Shown: positions 28,101 to 35,704 of the stretch, piece after piece
How the letters are laid out: each line of letters opens with the position of its first letter
How positions within the stretch are numbered: position 1 is the first letter of the stretch
Origin: an uncultured Prevotella sp.
GTDB taxonomy: Bacteria > Bacteroidota > Bacteroidia > Bacteroidales > Bacteroidaceae
DNA length: 64,000 nucleotides
NCBI GenBank assembly: GCA_905233425.1
Contig: CAJOEC010000003.1
Location: 43,244-107,243, forward strand
Direction: 5' to 3'
Made by a program: the position numbers and the translations under genes
The notes under the pieces: model-generated
Databases searched by the model: none
What the model saw: the letters and a program-made list of their open reading frames with translations, nothing else
Told to the model about the DNA's origin: nothing

Positions 28101-28768
28101 AGCAGTTGCTTGTCAATCCCGAAGCCGAGAAGACCCTCAACGAAGGCCGCGAAGCCTTGCGCGAAGCCGCCAACAGCGGCAGCATCCACGTAAAGGCATT
28201 GTTCAGCAGCGAACCCGCCGTAAGCCGTGGCAACGACATCGTCCTCCTCTCCGACAACCAGCTTCTGCCCATGCTGAGAAGCCAGAGCCAGGCAGGTCAC
28301 TATCTCTGTCTCTCCGACTTCCTCGACCCACAAAAGCCTAGCGACATCGGTCTCTTCATCGTCACCGCCGACAGCCCGGCAACCGCCGCCGATGCTTCCC
28401 CGGCAAATCTGATGACCCACGCCCTCTGTGCCCGACTGGCCGAGGCGGGTGCCGAGTGGCTTCAGCGCAAGTACTTCGGCGAGCGCCACGTACTGCGTGC
28501 TGCCTTCGGCTATGCCACATGTCCCGACCACTCGCTGAAGCGCATCGTCTTCGACCGTCTCGGAGCAGAAGAGAAACTGGGCATCACGCTCACCGACCAC
28601 TACTCCATCGTTCCCTCGACATCGGTCTGCGGACTCTTCATCGACAACCCCGACGCACGCTTCTTCCCCGTGGGCCGCATCGACCGCGACCAGCTTGCCG
28701 ACTACTGCCGCCGTCGCGGCATAACCATCGAAGAGGGTGAACAGCTCCTCTCAAAACATCTCACATAA
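25109..28768 (+). CDS. metH: Cobalamin-dependent methionine synthase
   Basis: 1219 residues starting at TTG 25109; no ATG is available in frame near the conserved ILILDGAMGTRIQ. Domains in order: homocysteine methyltransferase (zinc cysteines in LNCSFG ~240 and GGCCGT ~300), pterin-binding domain from ~357 (NVGERTNVAGSREF), B12 cap ~690-770, B12-binding (DVHDIGKNIVS, cobalt-ligand His ~798) and the C-terminal SAM-dependent reactivation domain (~980-1219). It transfers methyl from 5-methyl-THF to homocysteine. The linkers at ~336-356, ~752-785 and ~952-970 are unusually long and low complexity; two of them look like in-frame simple repeats. metF follows after 51 bp. Confidence 0.95.
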   Translation: MNYNLTDALRERILILDGAMGTRIQALGLAPDTFHRERFAGWPVSLVGNNDVLCITAPEVIAGIHRSYVEAGADIITTNTFSSNRISQHEYGCDDMAREMAMAGASIARRVADEADHHVWVAGTMGPTAKSLTMASDMSQLAFRPVDFDTMAAAYGEQAEALLEGGADVLILETCYDALNTKAALYAIQELNERTGRETPVMVSVTINDRSGRTLTGQTLEAFYVSIAHYPYLVSFGLNCSFGVTDLRPFVEQLSARVPLFISLHPNAGLPNEMGEYDELPEYTANHLRSMAEDGLLNIAGGCCGTDEYHIHAISHALKDLKPRTIPSSPHPVPQVTPPSSLLSPLSSQSLSSLNLSGLEPLTIPKPMLTNVGERTNVAGSREFARLIAEKKYDEALTVARHQIEGGASIIDINMDDAMLDSREEMQTFCRHIASDPAVARAVLMIDSSDWPTVLAGLKNAQGKCIVNSISLKGGEDEFLSKARQLRRLGAAVVVMAFDEQGQATTFERKTAIAQRAYRLLTGIGFPAHDIIFDVNILSVATGIREHQTYAVDFIRAVEWIKKNLPGAKTSGGVSNLSFSFRGNNTVREAMHSVFLYHAIRAGLDMAIVNPAMLQVYDDIEPTLLRAVEDVILNTDDEATERLIALAADIGQTKGSAPAEAAKGGESPWRTTTVEERLAYALTHGTSEHLADDIPEALTKYGRPIDVIEQPLMQAMKRIGQLFGEGKMFLPQVVKSAKVMKDAVAILQPYIDNPQSADHPQEALPSESSPARPVNSGIAAVPPPKPCVILATANGDVHDIGKNIVSIVLACNGFDVVDLGVMVPSETILEEVLRRSNPLFVGISGLITPSLKEMEKLCLLFKSNGLTVPVIVGGATTSPVHTAVKLAPLYDGLVIHGGDASQTSVLAKRLEMDAPALTDEIKKEQQLLRSAYEEHHAPLTPYEEANRQGSKAAPVVPVAPSAPSAPVAPLTIPLTDLEPLVDWRMFLLFWGFKGETLQQLLVNPEAEKTLNEGREALREAANSGSIHVKALFSSEPAVSRGNDIVLLSDNQLLPMLRSQSQAGHYLCLSDFLDPQKPSDIGLFIVTADSPATAADASPANLMTHALCARLAEAGAEWLQRKYFGERHVLRAAFGYATCPDHSLKRIVFDRLGAEEKLGITLTDHYSIVPSTSVCGLFIDNPDARFFPVGRIDRDQLADYCRRRGITIEEGEQLLSKHLT
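26114..26172 (+). repeat. Pyrimidine-rich repeat in the metH linker between domains 1 and 2
   Basis: A CTCCTCTCTCCTCTCTCC-type run encoding SSLLSPLSSQSLSSLN, close in unit and encoded peptide to 20291-20367 in the P-type ATPase gene. Confidence 0.75.
27372..27465 (+). other. Low-complexity Pro/Ser linker segment of MetH
   Basis: Encodes a Pro-, Ser- and Ala-rich stretch between the B12 cap and the B12-binding domain that most MetH proteins lack. The DNA is C-rich, but no clear repeat unit is visible. Confidence 0.4.
27963..28016 (+). repeat. 9-bp tandem GCCCCATCC-type repeat in the metH linker
   Basis: Five to six imperfect copies of GCCCCAGTC/GCCCCATCC encode an Ala-Pro-Val/Ser linker between the B12-binding and reactivation domains. 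Confidence 0.75.
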
Positions 28769-28819
28769 AAAATTGCCTGTCACACGTAGACTGCACAAAA
28801 TGCACAGCACACAATAACC

Positions 28820-29779
28820 ATGAGCAAAGTAATAGACATACTCAACAATGCCAGAAAGCCCTTCGCCAGCTTTGAGCTTGTACCGCCCATGAAGGGCACC
28901 GACGCCACACGCCTCTATGCCAGCATAGAACCGCTGATGCAGTTCAACCCGCCGTTCATCAATGTCACCTGCCACCGCGACGAGGTGGAGTATGTGCCCA
29001 ACCACGACGGAACATATACGAAGATGACCGTGGCAAAGCGTCCCGGCACGGTGGCCATTGTGGCTGCCATCATGCGCCGTTTCCCAGGCCTTGAGATAGT
29101 GCCCCACGTCATCTGCGGAGGGGTGTCGCGCTCGAAGGTGGAGAGTGAATTGCTCGACCTCTATTTCCTTGGCATACAGAATGTCGTGGCTCTGCGTGGC
29201 GACGCCATTCCCGGACAGCGGTTCTTCATCCCCGAAGATGACGGCTTCAGCCACAGTTCGGAATTGGTGGGCATGATCAGCCGCCTGAACAAGGGACAGT
29301 ATCTCGACCCTACGGTGAAAAACGGGCTGGCCACCGACTTCTGTGTCGGCGTGGCCGCCTACCCTGAGAAACATTTCGAGGCGGCAAACCTCGACACCGA
29401 CATAGAATACTTGAAAAGGAAGGTGGAGGCAGGGGCCGACTATATCGTGACCCAGATGTTCTTCGACAACAATCGGTTCTTCCTTTTCGTAGACCGTTGC
29501 CGCAAGGCGGGCATCACCGTGCCCATCATCCCAGGACTTAAGCCGATGTCGTCGAAGAGGCAGATTGACCTGCTGCCACGCTCGTTCCATATTGACATTC
29601 CGCAGCAGCTGGTCGACATGATGGGCAGGACAAAGACAGCCGACGAAGCCTATCAGGCAGGAATAGACTGGGCTGTTGGCCAGAGCCGCGAACTCCTGGC
29701 CCACGGTGTCCCCGCCATCCACTATTACACCATGGCCAAGCCCGACAACGTGTGCCAGATAGTGAAAACGGTGTTCTAA
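28820..29779 (+). CDS. metF: 5,10-methylenetetrahydrofolate reductase
   Basis: 319 residues. FASFELVPP at the start carries the Glu needed for catalysis, VTCHRDEVEYV and NVVALRGD line the flavin and folate site, and DYIVTQMFFDNNRFF and PIIPGLKPM are conserved in MetF. It makes 5-methyl-THF, the methyl donor used by the MetH encoded just upstream. It ends only 4 bp from the convergent GH127 gene, with no terminator visible between them. Confidence 0.93.
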   Translation: MSKVIDILNNARKPFASFELVPPMKGTDATRLYASIEPLMQFNPPFINVTCHRDEVEYVPNHDGTYTKMTVAKRPGTVAIVAAIMRRFPGLEIVPHVICGGVSRSKVESELLDLYFLGIQNVVALRGDAIPGQRFFIPEDDGFSHSSELVGMISRLNKGQYLDPTVKNGLATDFCVGVAAYPEKHFEAANLDTDIEYLKRKVEAGADYIVTQMFFDNNRFFLFVDRCRKAGITVPIIPGLKPMSSKRQIDLLPRSFHIDIPQQLVDMMGRTKTADEAYQAGIDWAVGQSRELLAHGVPAIHYYTMAKPDNVCQIVKTVF

Positions 29780-29783
29780 ACTG

Positions 29784-32255
29784 TTAGCGGCCCAGCGGCT
29801 GCCCATAGTTCACTTTCCATTCCAGCACACCGCCCGAAACGCCTTCCCTCAACTGTGCCACAATCTTCAGCTCACGGGTGACGACGGGACTGAAATCCAC
29901 GGAGTTATAACAGTCGCGTCGCACGGTGTAGGGCGAATGTCTTTCCACCTCGTGCCACTGCCCGTCGGTTTCATCCTTATAGTAGAGCGTCCACGACTGC
30001 GGCGTGCGGAAGTCGCCGTCGTAATGGTCCATGTCAAGCCAGTAGACCATCACGTTGATCACCTTGTATGTCTGGTCGAACCTATAGCTGATGCTTTCTT
30101 TCGTACCTCGCTTCAGCCACCAGTAGTGATAGGGCTTGCTGGTGTCGCTGGAACGGCGCGGCTCCCACTGGTCGTTCACTCCTCCTGCCCATCCGTCGGT
30201 GGGTGCTGTTTCGGGGGCATCGTTCTGTATGGGTCCTCGGTTGCTGAATGTCATGGCACGGCTGGCGATGGTCTCAAGGGGTATGGGGCGTGCGGTAACA
30301 GGTGAGCAGGCCACCCAAACCTCCATCTGTTGTGGCCCACGGTTGTTCCATGCGAAATAGGGGATGGCCCGGAAAGTGGCATCCGTTACCTCGCCGTCTT
30401 GCTCCACCTGCTTGCATTGTCCTTCGAGTACCACGATGCCGCCCAACAGGTCTTTATCGAAGTGCGACGCAATGGTGGCTGTGTTGAGGAGGTATTTATT
30501 GAACACGGTGGAGTCACGTTGGTCGCCACCCTCTAAGCAGTAGACAATGGGGCCGCGCTCCAAGGCCACGCGTCCGCGAAGGTCCTCGGCGTTGTCGTTG
30601 GCAACGATACGCCGCACGTCCATGGGCAAGTCGAGTTCCACCACGTCACCTCTTTTCCACTTTCTTTCTATGGTGATGTATTCCACGTTCTCTGGGTAGA
30701 GTTGCTGACCGTTCACGCTGACACTGTAGTTACGGGCCTTGTCGACGTATTTGTATAGGTTGTTGTTTGTGGGCGACGACTTCAGCCAAGATGGTAGCCG
30801 CAGTTTTAGCGCGAACTTGCCCCCACCATTGTTAATGCGAATCTTCACCTTTCCGTCCCAGGGATAGTTTGTTTCCTGTTCCAGTTCAACTTTGCCCACT
30901 TGTGCCTTTCCTTTCACGTAAAGGTTCACGTAGATTGTCTCCATATCCCGGGCATACACATACCCCGGCACTGAGGCCATGAAACGGGTGATGTTTCCCG
31001 GGCAGCAGGCACATCCGAACCACCGCTGGCGCTCGTGCTCACCGTCCGACTCCAAAGGGTTGTCGTAGAAGAAACGGTCGCCAGAGAGCGACACTCCACT
31101 CAACACATTATTATATAGTGCACGCTCCACCACGTCCATATACTTGCTCTCGCCCGTAGCCAGAAACATGCGATGGTTCCAGTAGACGTTGGCGATGGCG
31201 GCGCATGTCTCGCAGTAGGCGGTGTGCGAGTTCAGTTCATATTCAGGTCCGAAACCTTCGCCCTGTGCCCGCGAGCCTATCCCTCCGGTGATGAACAGCT
31301 TCTTCGTCGACATGTTTTCCCAGATGCGCTCAAGTGCGTGCTGATAGGCGGTGTCGGCGGTGAGTGCTGCCACGTCGGCCACCCCGCTGTAGAGATAACC
31401 GGCACGGACGGCATGGCCGACAATCTCGTCTTGCTGCAATATAGGCTTGTTGTCCTGCGAGTATTCACTGGGGCGGTGACCGTCGGTGCAGCGGCCTGTT
31501 TCCTCCACGAAATAGCGGGCACCGTCGAGATACTTTCTGTTGCCCGTCACCTTGTAGAGCTTGCAGAGTGCCATCTCGATGATGGGGTGGCCTCCCGGTC
31601 GGTGTATCTGTCCCTCATCAGGGCCGAAAGTGTGGCACACCAGGTCGGCATTGCGTATGGCTACGTCGAGGAGCGTGTGCTTGCCTGTGGCACGGTAGTG
31701 AGCGACAGCACTCTCTATCAGGTGGCCGCTGTTGTACAGCTCGTGCGAGTTGATCTTCTCCCATTTCTTGCTGCCCCACCAACCGGACAGGCGTTGACAT
31801 TTGTTGGTGACGCAGGTGGTGAGGTAGCCGTCGGCCTCCTGTGCCTTTGCTATGAGACCGATGACGGAATCCAGATAGTGGTCCAGACGGCTGTCGTAGT
31901 GCATGGCCAGACTGTAGGACGCTCCCTCAATGATTTTGTAAGGGTCGGTATCGTCGAAGGAGAAATCGCCCTGGTGCTCGGCCGATGGCAGCACACCGTC
32001 ATAGTTGCCGTTGTTTTTCGCTGCTAAAACGAAATTGTCGAACCGCCCGGCCTTCTCACATTCGCCGAAGGCCGACGGTATGCTTACGGTTCGGTTCACC
32101 TCCATGCGAGGCATCCAAAACGCATCGCTTACATGCACTTGAGTAAAGGGAATCTCGGAAATGGCGGCTCCGCTTTTCGCCGGCACGCGCCCTGCTGCCT
32201 GCAAAACGGCGACTGCCGTAAGCAAGCATAGCGACAATATCATCAATCTTTTCAT
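29784..32255 (-). CDS. Secreted GH127 beta-L-arabinofuranosidase
   Basis: 823 residues with a signal peptide (MKRLMILSLCLLTAVAVLQA). The catalytic (alpha/alpha)6 barrel matches GH127 (DUF1680). TGGIGSRAQGEGFG, HTAYCETCAA and RWFGCACCPGN carry the Glu and cysteines that bind zinc, one Cys being the proposed nucleophile. The C-terminal ~130 residues form a beta-sandwich resembling F5/8-type carbohydrate-binding modules. It removes terminal beta-linked L-arabinofuranose, as in extensin or arabinan side chains, in the periplasm. A terminator-like hairpin with a U-tract lies just upstream of its start codon. Confidence 0.92.
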   Translation of the reverse strand: MKRLMILSLCLLTAVAVLQAAGRVPAKSGAAISEIPFTQVHVSDAFWMPRMEVNRTVSIPSAFGECEKAGRFDNFVLAAKNNGNYDGVLPSAEHQGDFSFDDTDPYKIIEGASYSLAMHYDSRLDHYLDSVIGLIAKAQEADGYLTTCVTNKCQRLSGWWGSKKWEKINSHELYNSGHLIESAVAHYRATGKHTLLDVAIRNADLVCHTFGPDEGQIHRPGGHPIIEMALCKLYKVTGNRKYLDGARYFVEETGRCTDGHRPSEYSQDNKPILQQDEIVGHAVRAGYLYSGVADVAALTADTAYQHALERIWENMSTKKLFITGGIGSRAQGEGFGPEYELNSHTAYCETCAAIANVYWNHRMFLATGESKYMDVVERALYNNVLSGVSLSGDRFFYDNPLESDGEHERQRWFGCACCPGNITRFMASVPGYVYARDMETIYVNLYVKGKAQVGKVELEQETNYPWDGKVKIRINNGGGKFALKLRLPSWLKSSPTNNNLYKYVDKARNYSVSVNGQQLYPENVEYITIERKWKRGDVVELDLPMDVRRIVANDNAEDLRGRVALERGPIVYCLEGGDQRDSTVFNKYLLNTATIASHFDKDLLGGIVVLEGQCKQVEQDGEVTDATFRAIPYFAWNNRGPQQMEVWVACSPVTARPIPLETIASRAMTFSNRGPIQNDAPETAPTDGWAGGVNDQWEPRRSSDTSKPYHYWWLKRGTKESISYRFDQTYKVINVMVYWLDMDHYDGDFRTPQSWTLYYKDETDGQWHEVERHSPYTVRRDCYNSVDFSPVVTRELKIVAQLREGVSGGVLEWKVNYGQPLGR

Positions 32256-32265
32256 TAGCCGATTA

Positions 32266-32310
32266 TAAAAAGAATGTCTGCACTATTGCCTTGGGCATTG
32301 CAGACATTCT
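32266..32310 (-). terminator. Intrinsic terminator or attenuator just upstream of GH127
   Basis: On the minus strand a perfect 12-bp stem (AGAATGTCTGCA with TGCAGACATTCT, 32271-32310), with an inner GCC/GGC pairing, is followed by a U-tract (32266-32271). It ends about 11 bp before the GH127 ATG. It could stop transcription from the GGGtGRT gene upstream. If the GH127 promoter lies further up (a TAGAATTTG-like element at 32332-32340), it would be an attenuator in the GH127 leader. Confidence 0.65.
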
Positions 32311-32344
32311 ATTGGTGATATTCAAGTTCCGCAAATTCTATTTT

Positions 32345-32506
32345 ACCACAGATTACGCAGATTTCACAGATTTTTGCAGCTCTTTTTTTTCTATTTCACA
32401 GATTTCATCTTGATTTCACAGATTAGCTGCGCCGCATGGAATCTGTGTAATCCAAATAAATCGCGACTTGGCCGCTGAAATCTGTGTAATCTGTGCAATC
32501 TGTGGT
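32345..32506. repeat. ACAGATT-family hairpin repeat
   Basis: Left arm ACCACAGATTACGCAGATTT, right arm ending CTGTGCAATCTGTGGT, with internal extra copies of TTTCACAGATT and a GCTGCGCCGC centre. It fills most of the gap between the GH127 leader and the GGGtGRT gene. Confidence 0.8.
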
Positions 32507-32542
32507 CGTTTTCATACTTGCGGAAGATGAATAAGATATAAC

Positions 32543-33556
32543 TTACTTCTTGTTCAGGGCGAGGTCAATCTCCACGGCGATGCTCACGGTGGCACCCACC
32601 ATGGGGTTGTTGCCGATGCCGAGGAAGCCCATCATCTCAACATGTGCGGGCACCGAGCTGGAGCCGGCGAACTGGGCGTCGCTGTGCATACGGCCCAGGG
32701 TGTCGGTCATACCGTAGGAAGCGGGACCGGCGGCCATGTTGTCGGGGTGAAGGGTACGGCCTGTGCCACCACCTGAAGCCACTGAGAAGTAGGGCTTGCC
32801 GGCGAGCACGCGCTCCTTCTTGTACGTTCCGGCCACGGGGTGCTGGAAACGTGTGGGGTTGGTCGAGTTGCCGGTGATGGATACGTCGACGTTCTCCTTC
32901 CACAGGATAGCCACGCCCTCGCGCACGTCGTCGGCACCGTAGCACTTCACCTTGGCACGTGGACCGTCGCTATAGGGAACTTCCTTCACGACCTTCACCT
33001 CGCCGGTGTAGTAGTCGAACTGTGTCTGCACGTAGGTAAAGCCATTGATACGCGAGATGATCATGGCAGCGTCCTTGCCCAGACCGTTCAGAATGACACG
33101 GAGGGGTTTCTGGCGCACCTTGTTGGCCTTCTCGGCAATCTTGATGGCACCCTCGGCGGCAGCGAAGCTCTCGTGACCGGCCAGGAAAGCGAAGCACTCG
33201 GTCTCCTCGCGGAGCAGACGGGCGGCCAGGTTACCGTGGCCGATACCCACCTTGCGGTCGTCGGCGACACTTCCAGGGATGCAGAAGCTCTGCAGGCCGA
33301 TACCGATGGCCTCGGCGGCCTCGGCAGCACTCTTCACACCTTTCTTGATGGCGATGGCAGCACCGCACACGTAGGCCCACTTGGCATTCTCGAAGCAGAT
33401 GCCCTGAGTGTCCTCACACATCTGGTAGGGGTCAACACCAGCCTTGTCGCAAATCTCGTTGGCCTCCTCGATGCTGGCAATACCGTTTTCGTTCAATGCA
33501 GCGAGAACCTGCTTGATACGACGCTCGTAACTCTCAAAACTTACTTTTCTTATCAT
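32543..33556 (-). CDS. GGGtGRT protein
   Basis: 337 residues, cytoplasmic. The diagnostic motif is ASGGGTGRTLHPDNMAAGPA near residue 262. Other conserved segments are QGICFENAKWAYVCG, GIGHGNLAARLLREETECFA and DVSITGNSTNPTRFQHPVAG. This family name comes from the motif; its biochemical function is unknown to me. It follows the NifU-like gene by 12 bp, and the two families are commonly paired in anaerobes, so they probably act in one Fe-S-linked process. Confidence 0.88.
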   Translation of the reverse strand: MIRKVSFESYERRIKQVLAALNENGIASIEEANEICDKAGVDPYQMCEDTQGICFENAKWAYVCGAAIAIKKGVKSAAEAAEAIGIGLQSFCIPGSVADDRKVGIGHGNLAARLLREETECFAFLAGHESFAAAEGAIKIAEKANKVRQKPLRVILNGLGKDAAMIISRINGFTYVQTQFDYYTGEVKVVKEVPYSDGPRAKVKCYGADDVREGVAILWKENVDVSITGNSTNPTRFQHPVAGTYKKERVLAGKPYFSVASGGGTGRTLHPDNMAAGPASYGMTDTLGRMHSDAQFAGSSSVPAHVEMMGFLGIGNNPMVGATVSIAVEIDLALNKK

Positions 33557-33568
33557 TGCTTGGTCCTC

Positions 33569-34270
33569 CTATTCTTTACGTGGGTCAATAGCTTTCACGA
33601 CACCCTGCTCGGCCTTTGTGCGGCCATAGCTTCCGGTGAACTTCTTCACAGCCTCATTGGCGTCCATGCCGCCCTTGATGGCTTCCATCATCTTGCCGAG
33701 GTGCACATACTCGTAGCCGCACACCTGGTCGTCCTTGTCGAGGAACTGCTTGGTGATGTAGCCCTCGGTCAGTTCCAGATAGCGTGTGCCCTTAGCAACG
33801 GTGCCATAGAGCGTACCTGTCTGCGAGCGCAGACCCTTGCCGAGGTCTTCCAGACCGGCGCCGATGACCAGACCGCCCTCGGAGAAGGCGCTCTGTGTGC
33901 GACCGTAGACAATCTGCAGGAACAGCTCGCGCATGGCGGTGTTGATAGCATCGCACACCAGGTCGGTGTTCAGGGCCTCGAGGATGGTCTTGCCGGGAAG
34001 AATCTCGCTGGCCATGGCAGCAGAGTGGGTCATGCCCGTGCAGCCGATGGTCTCTACGAGAGCCTCCTGGATAACGCCGTCCTTCACGTTCAGGCTCAGC
34101 TTGCAGGCTCCCTGCTGCGGAGCGCACCACCCGATACCGTGGGTGTAGCCCGAAATGTCCTTAATCTCTTTGGCCTGAATCCACTTTCCCTCCTCGGGGA
34201 TGGGAGCCGGCCCGTGGTTGGGGCCTTTGGCCACAACACACATGTTTTCAACTTCCTTTGAATAAATCAT
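33569..34270 (-). CDS. NifU-like iron-sulfur cluster scaffold-family protein, partner of GGGtGRT
   Basis: 233 residues. GIGWCAPQQGACKLSLNVKD and VETIGCTGMTHSAAMASEIL resemble the NifU/IscU N-terminal fold with cysteines at scaffold-like positions, while the C-terminal ~110 residues (LFLQIVYGRTQSAFSEGGL onward) are family-specific. It probably holds or transfers an Fe-S cluster; this is inferred from the family. The promoter is at 34325-34332, and it is the first gene of the two-gene unit with GGGtGRT. Confidence 0.85.
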   Translation of the reverse strand: MIYSKEVENMCVVAKGPNHGPAPIPEEGKWIQAKEIKDISGYTHGIGWCAPQQGACKLSLNVKDGVIQEALVETIGCTGMTHSAAMASEILPGKTILEALNTDLVCDAINTAMRELFLQIVYGRTQSAFSEGGLVIGAGLEDLGKGLRSQTGTLYGTVAKGTRYLELTEGYITKQFLDKDDQVCGYEYVHLGKMMEAIKGGMDANEAVKKFTGSYGRTKAEQGVVKAIDPRKE

Positions 34271-34324
34271 AGTTTAATTTGGCAATTTACTATTTAATTA
34301 TTAGACAAATTACTGATTTGGGCG

Positions 34325-34332
34325 CAAAGTTA
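34325..34332 (-). promoter_or_regulatory. Promoter -7 element of the NifU-like / GGGtGRT operon
   Basis: TAACTTTG on the minus strand, 54 bp before the start codon at 34270. Confidence 0.6.
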
Positions 34333-34407
34333 CTCAAAAATAATGATATAGCAAAACTTTCGGGCAAGAATATTCTGTCATTATAGAAAAATAACGGCAA
34401 AAGAGGG

Positions 34408-34578
34408 TCATTGGCACCCCTCGCATCGCGATATTGTTTTGTGTGGGCAGGAACAGCAGCCCTCACACCTATGGCAGCGCTCGTCGCCGCCCGACGGGCG
34501 CAGCGTCCGAATCATGCGCCACACGGTATATGCGACACAGAGGCCGACAGCTGTTGCAACAATGACATTCTGAATCAT
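34408..34578 (-). CDS. Small Cys-rich membrane protein, FeoB-associated-protein-like
   Basis: 56 residues: one membrane helix (MIQNVIVATAVGLCVAYTVWRMI) followed by a tail with two CxxC pairs plus CCSC and CEGC motifs. This is the pattern of the FeoB-associated Cys-rich membrane protein family (PF12669), although no feoB is visible here. The ATG at 34578 is one base from the stop of the lipid kinase gene (TGAAATG), so it is translationally coupled to it. A start five residues upstream overlaps the kinase stop. Confidence 0.65.
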   Translation of the reverse strand: MIQNVIVATAVGLCVAYTVWRMIRTLRPSGGDERCHRCEGCCSCPHKTISRCEGCQ

Positions 34579-34579
34579 T

Positions 34580-35560
34580 TCACACGCGTACATTATATAG
34601 TATATTAAGGCTGTTGGCCAGCCAGCTCATGGCGTTCATCATCTTGTTCGGCTCGGCGCTGTCCTCCTTACCATCGGGGTTCACCACGGCTTTCAGCCCC
34701 AACGGCTCAACCGATATCTCGATGTCACGGCCCATAGGCATCGGGTCGCCGTCATAGTGTATCGCGTCCTCCTTCTCACGGCGTATGTGCACACGCTTCG
34801 CCTGGAACGTCTTTATGCGGTGGTTGTTGCCCAGCGTCTTGGCAAAGAGGTCGATGGCCATCTGGGGAGCCTCCAGAATGGTGAACGGCTCCATGACGAT
34901 GACGTCGAGCACACCGTCCTGCATCGAAGCCCCCGGAGCTATGTAGGCATGGTTGCCATACTGCGCCGCGTTGGCACACGTGATGAGGAAAGCCTTGTAC
35001 TTGTGAAGTCCCGTCTCGTCCTCGACGATATAGGTGTCGGGCTTATATTTCACCGACTGCACCAGCACATTCTCAATGTATGTCGTCAGCCCGCGCTTGC
35101 CAGCCTCGGCGAATTTCTCCGACACGAATGCGTCGAAGCCCATGCCACAGGTGCAGAAGAACGGCTGGTCGTTGATGACTCCATAGTCGAAGAAGTCGGT
35201 CTGCGCGGTGTTTATTATCTTCAGCGACTCCTTCATATTCATGGGCAGACAGAGATGGCGCGCCAGACCGTTGCCCGAACCACAGGGCACTATGCCCAAC
35301 GCCGTGTCGGTGTGGATCAGCGAGCGCGCAACCTCGTTCACCGTACCGTCGCCGCCGACAGCAACACAGATGTCATCATGCTGGCTCACACATTGAGAGG
35401 CGATGACCGAGGCATGGCCAGCATACTCAGTACGCAACACACGCCACTCATGAACCGACGCGTCGAGCGTCTCGTCAATAAGCTGCTCAATGCCCGCCTT
35501 CGATTTAGTACCCGAAATAGGGTTCACAATGAATGTAATTCTCGTTTTCTTGTTAATCAT
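34580..35560 (-). CDS. Diacylglycerol-kinase-family lipid kinase (YegS/DgkB-like)
   Basis: 326 residues. ITFIVNPISGTKSK begins the kinase N-domain, AVGGDGTVNEVARSLI is the GGDGT nucleotide loop, and IVPCGSGNGLARHLCLP completes the site; IHYDGDPMP lies in the C-terminal beta domain. The family phosphorylates diacylglycerol, ceramide or sphingoid bases. It is divergent from a serine palmitoyltransferase gene with only 145 bp between them, so a sphingolipid substrate is a reasonable guess, not shown by sequence. The start at 35560 is favoured by the promoter at 35566-35573. Confidence 0.88.
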   Translation of the reverse strand: MINKKTRITFIVNPISGTKSKAGIEQLIDETLDASVHEWRVLRTEYAGHASVIASQCVSQHDDICVAVGGDGTVNEVARSLIHTDTALGIVPCGSGNGLARHLCLPMNMKESLKIINTAQTDFFDYGVINDQPFFCTCGMGFDAFVSEKFAEAGKRGLTTYIENVLVQSVKYKPDTYIVEDETGLHKYKAFLITCANAAQYGNHAYIAPGASMQDGVLDVIVMEPFTILEAPQMAIDLFAKTLGNNHRIKTFQAKRVHIRREKEDAIHYDGDPMPMGRDIEISVEPLGLKAVVNPDGKEDSAEPNKMMNAMSWLANSLNILYNVRV

Positions 35561-35565
35561 AGTTG

Positions 35566-35573
35566 CAAAAATA
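35566..35573 (-). promoter_or_regulatory. Promoter -7 element for the lipid kinase
   Basis: TATTTTTG on the minus strand only 5 bp from the ATG, implying a leaderless or near-leaderless mRNA, or a start slightly downstream. Confidence 0.45.
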
Positions 35574-35667
35574 CAAATTTTGTTGCAAATAAGGCAACAA
35601 TTACTATTAAAAATACAAAAAACGAACAATTATTAGTAAAAACATGACCTAATTAGAAAAAAATGTG

Positions 35668-35675
35668 TAACTTTG
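35668..35675 (+). promoter_or_regulatory. Promoter -7 element for the serine palmitoyltransferase
   Basis: TAACTTTG, 29 bp before ATG 35705, divergent from the lipid kinase promoter. Confidence 0.65.
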
Positions 35676-35704
35676 CACCCTAAAATGAAGTATAACCTAT
35701 AATT

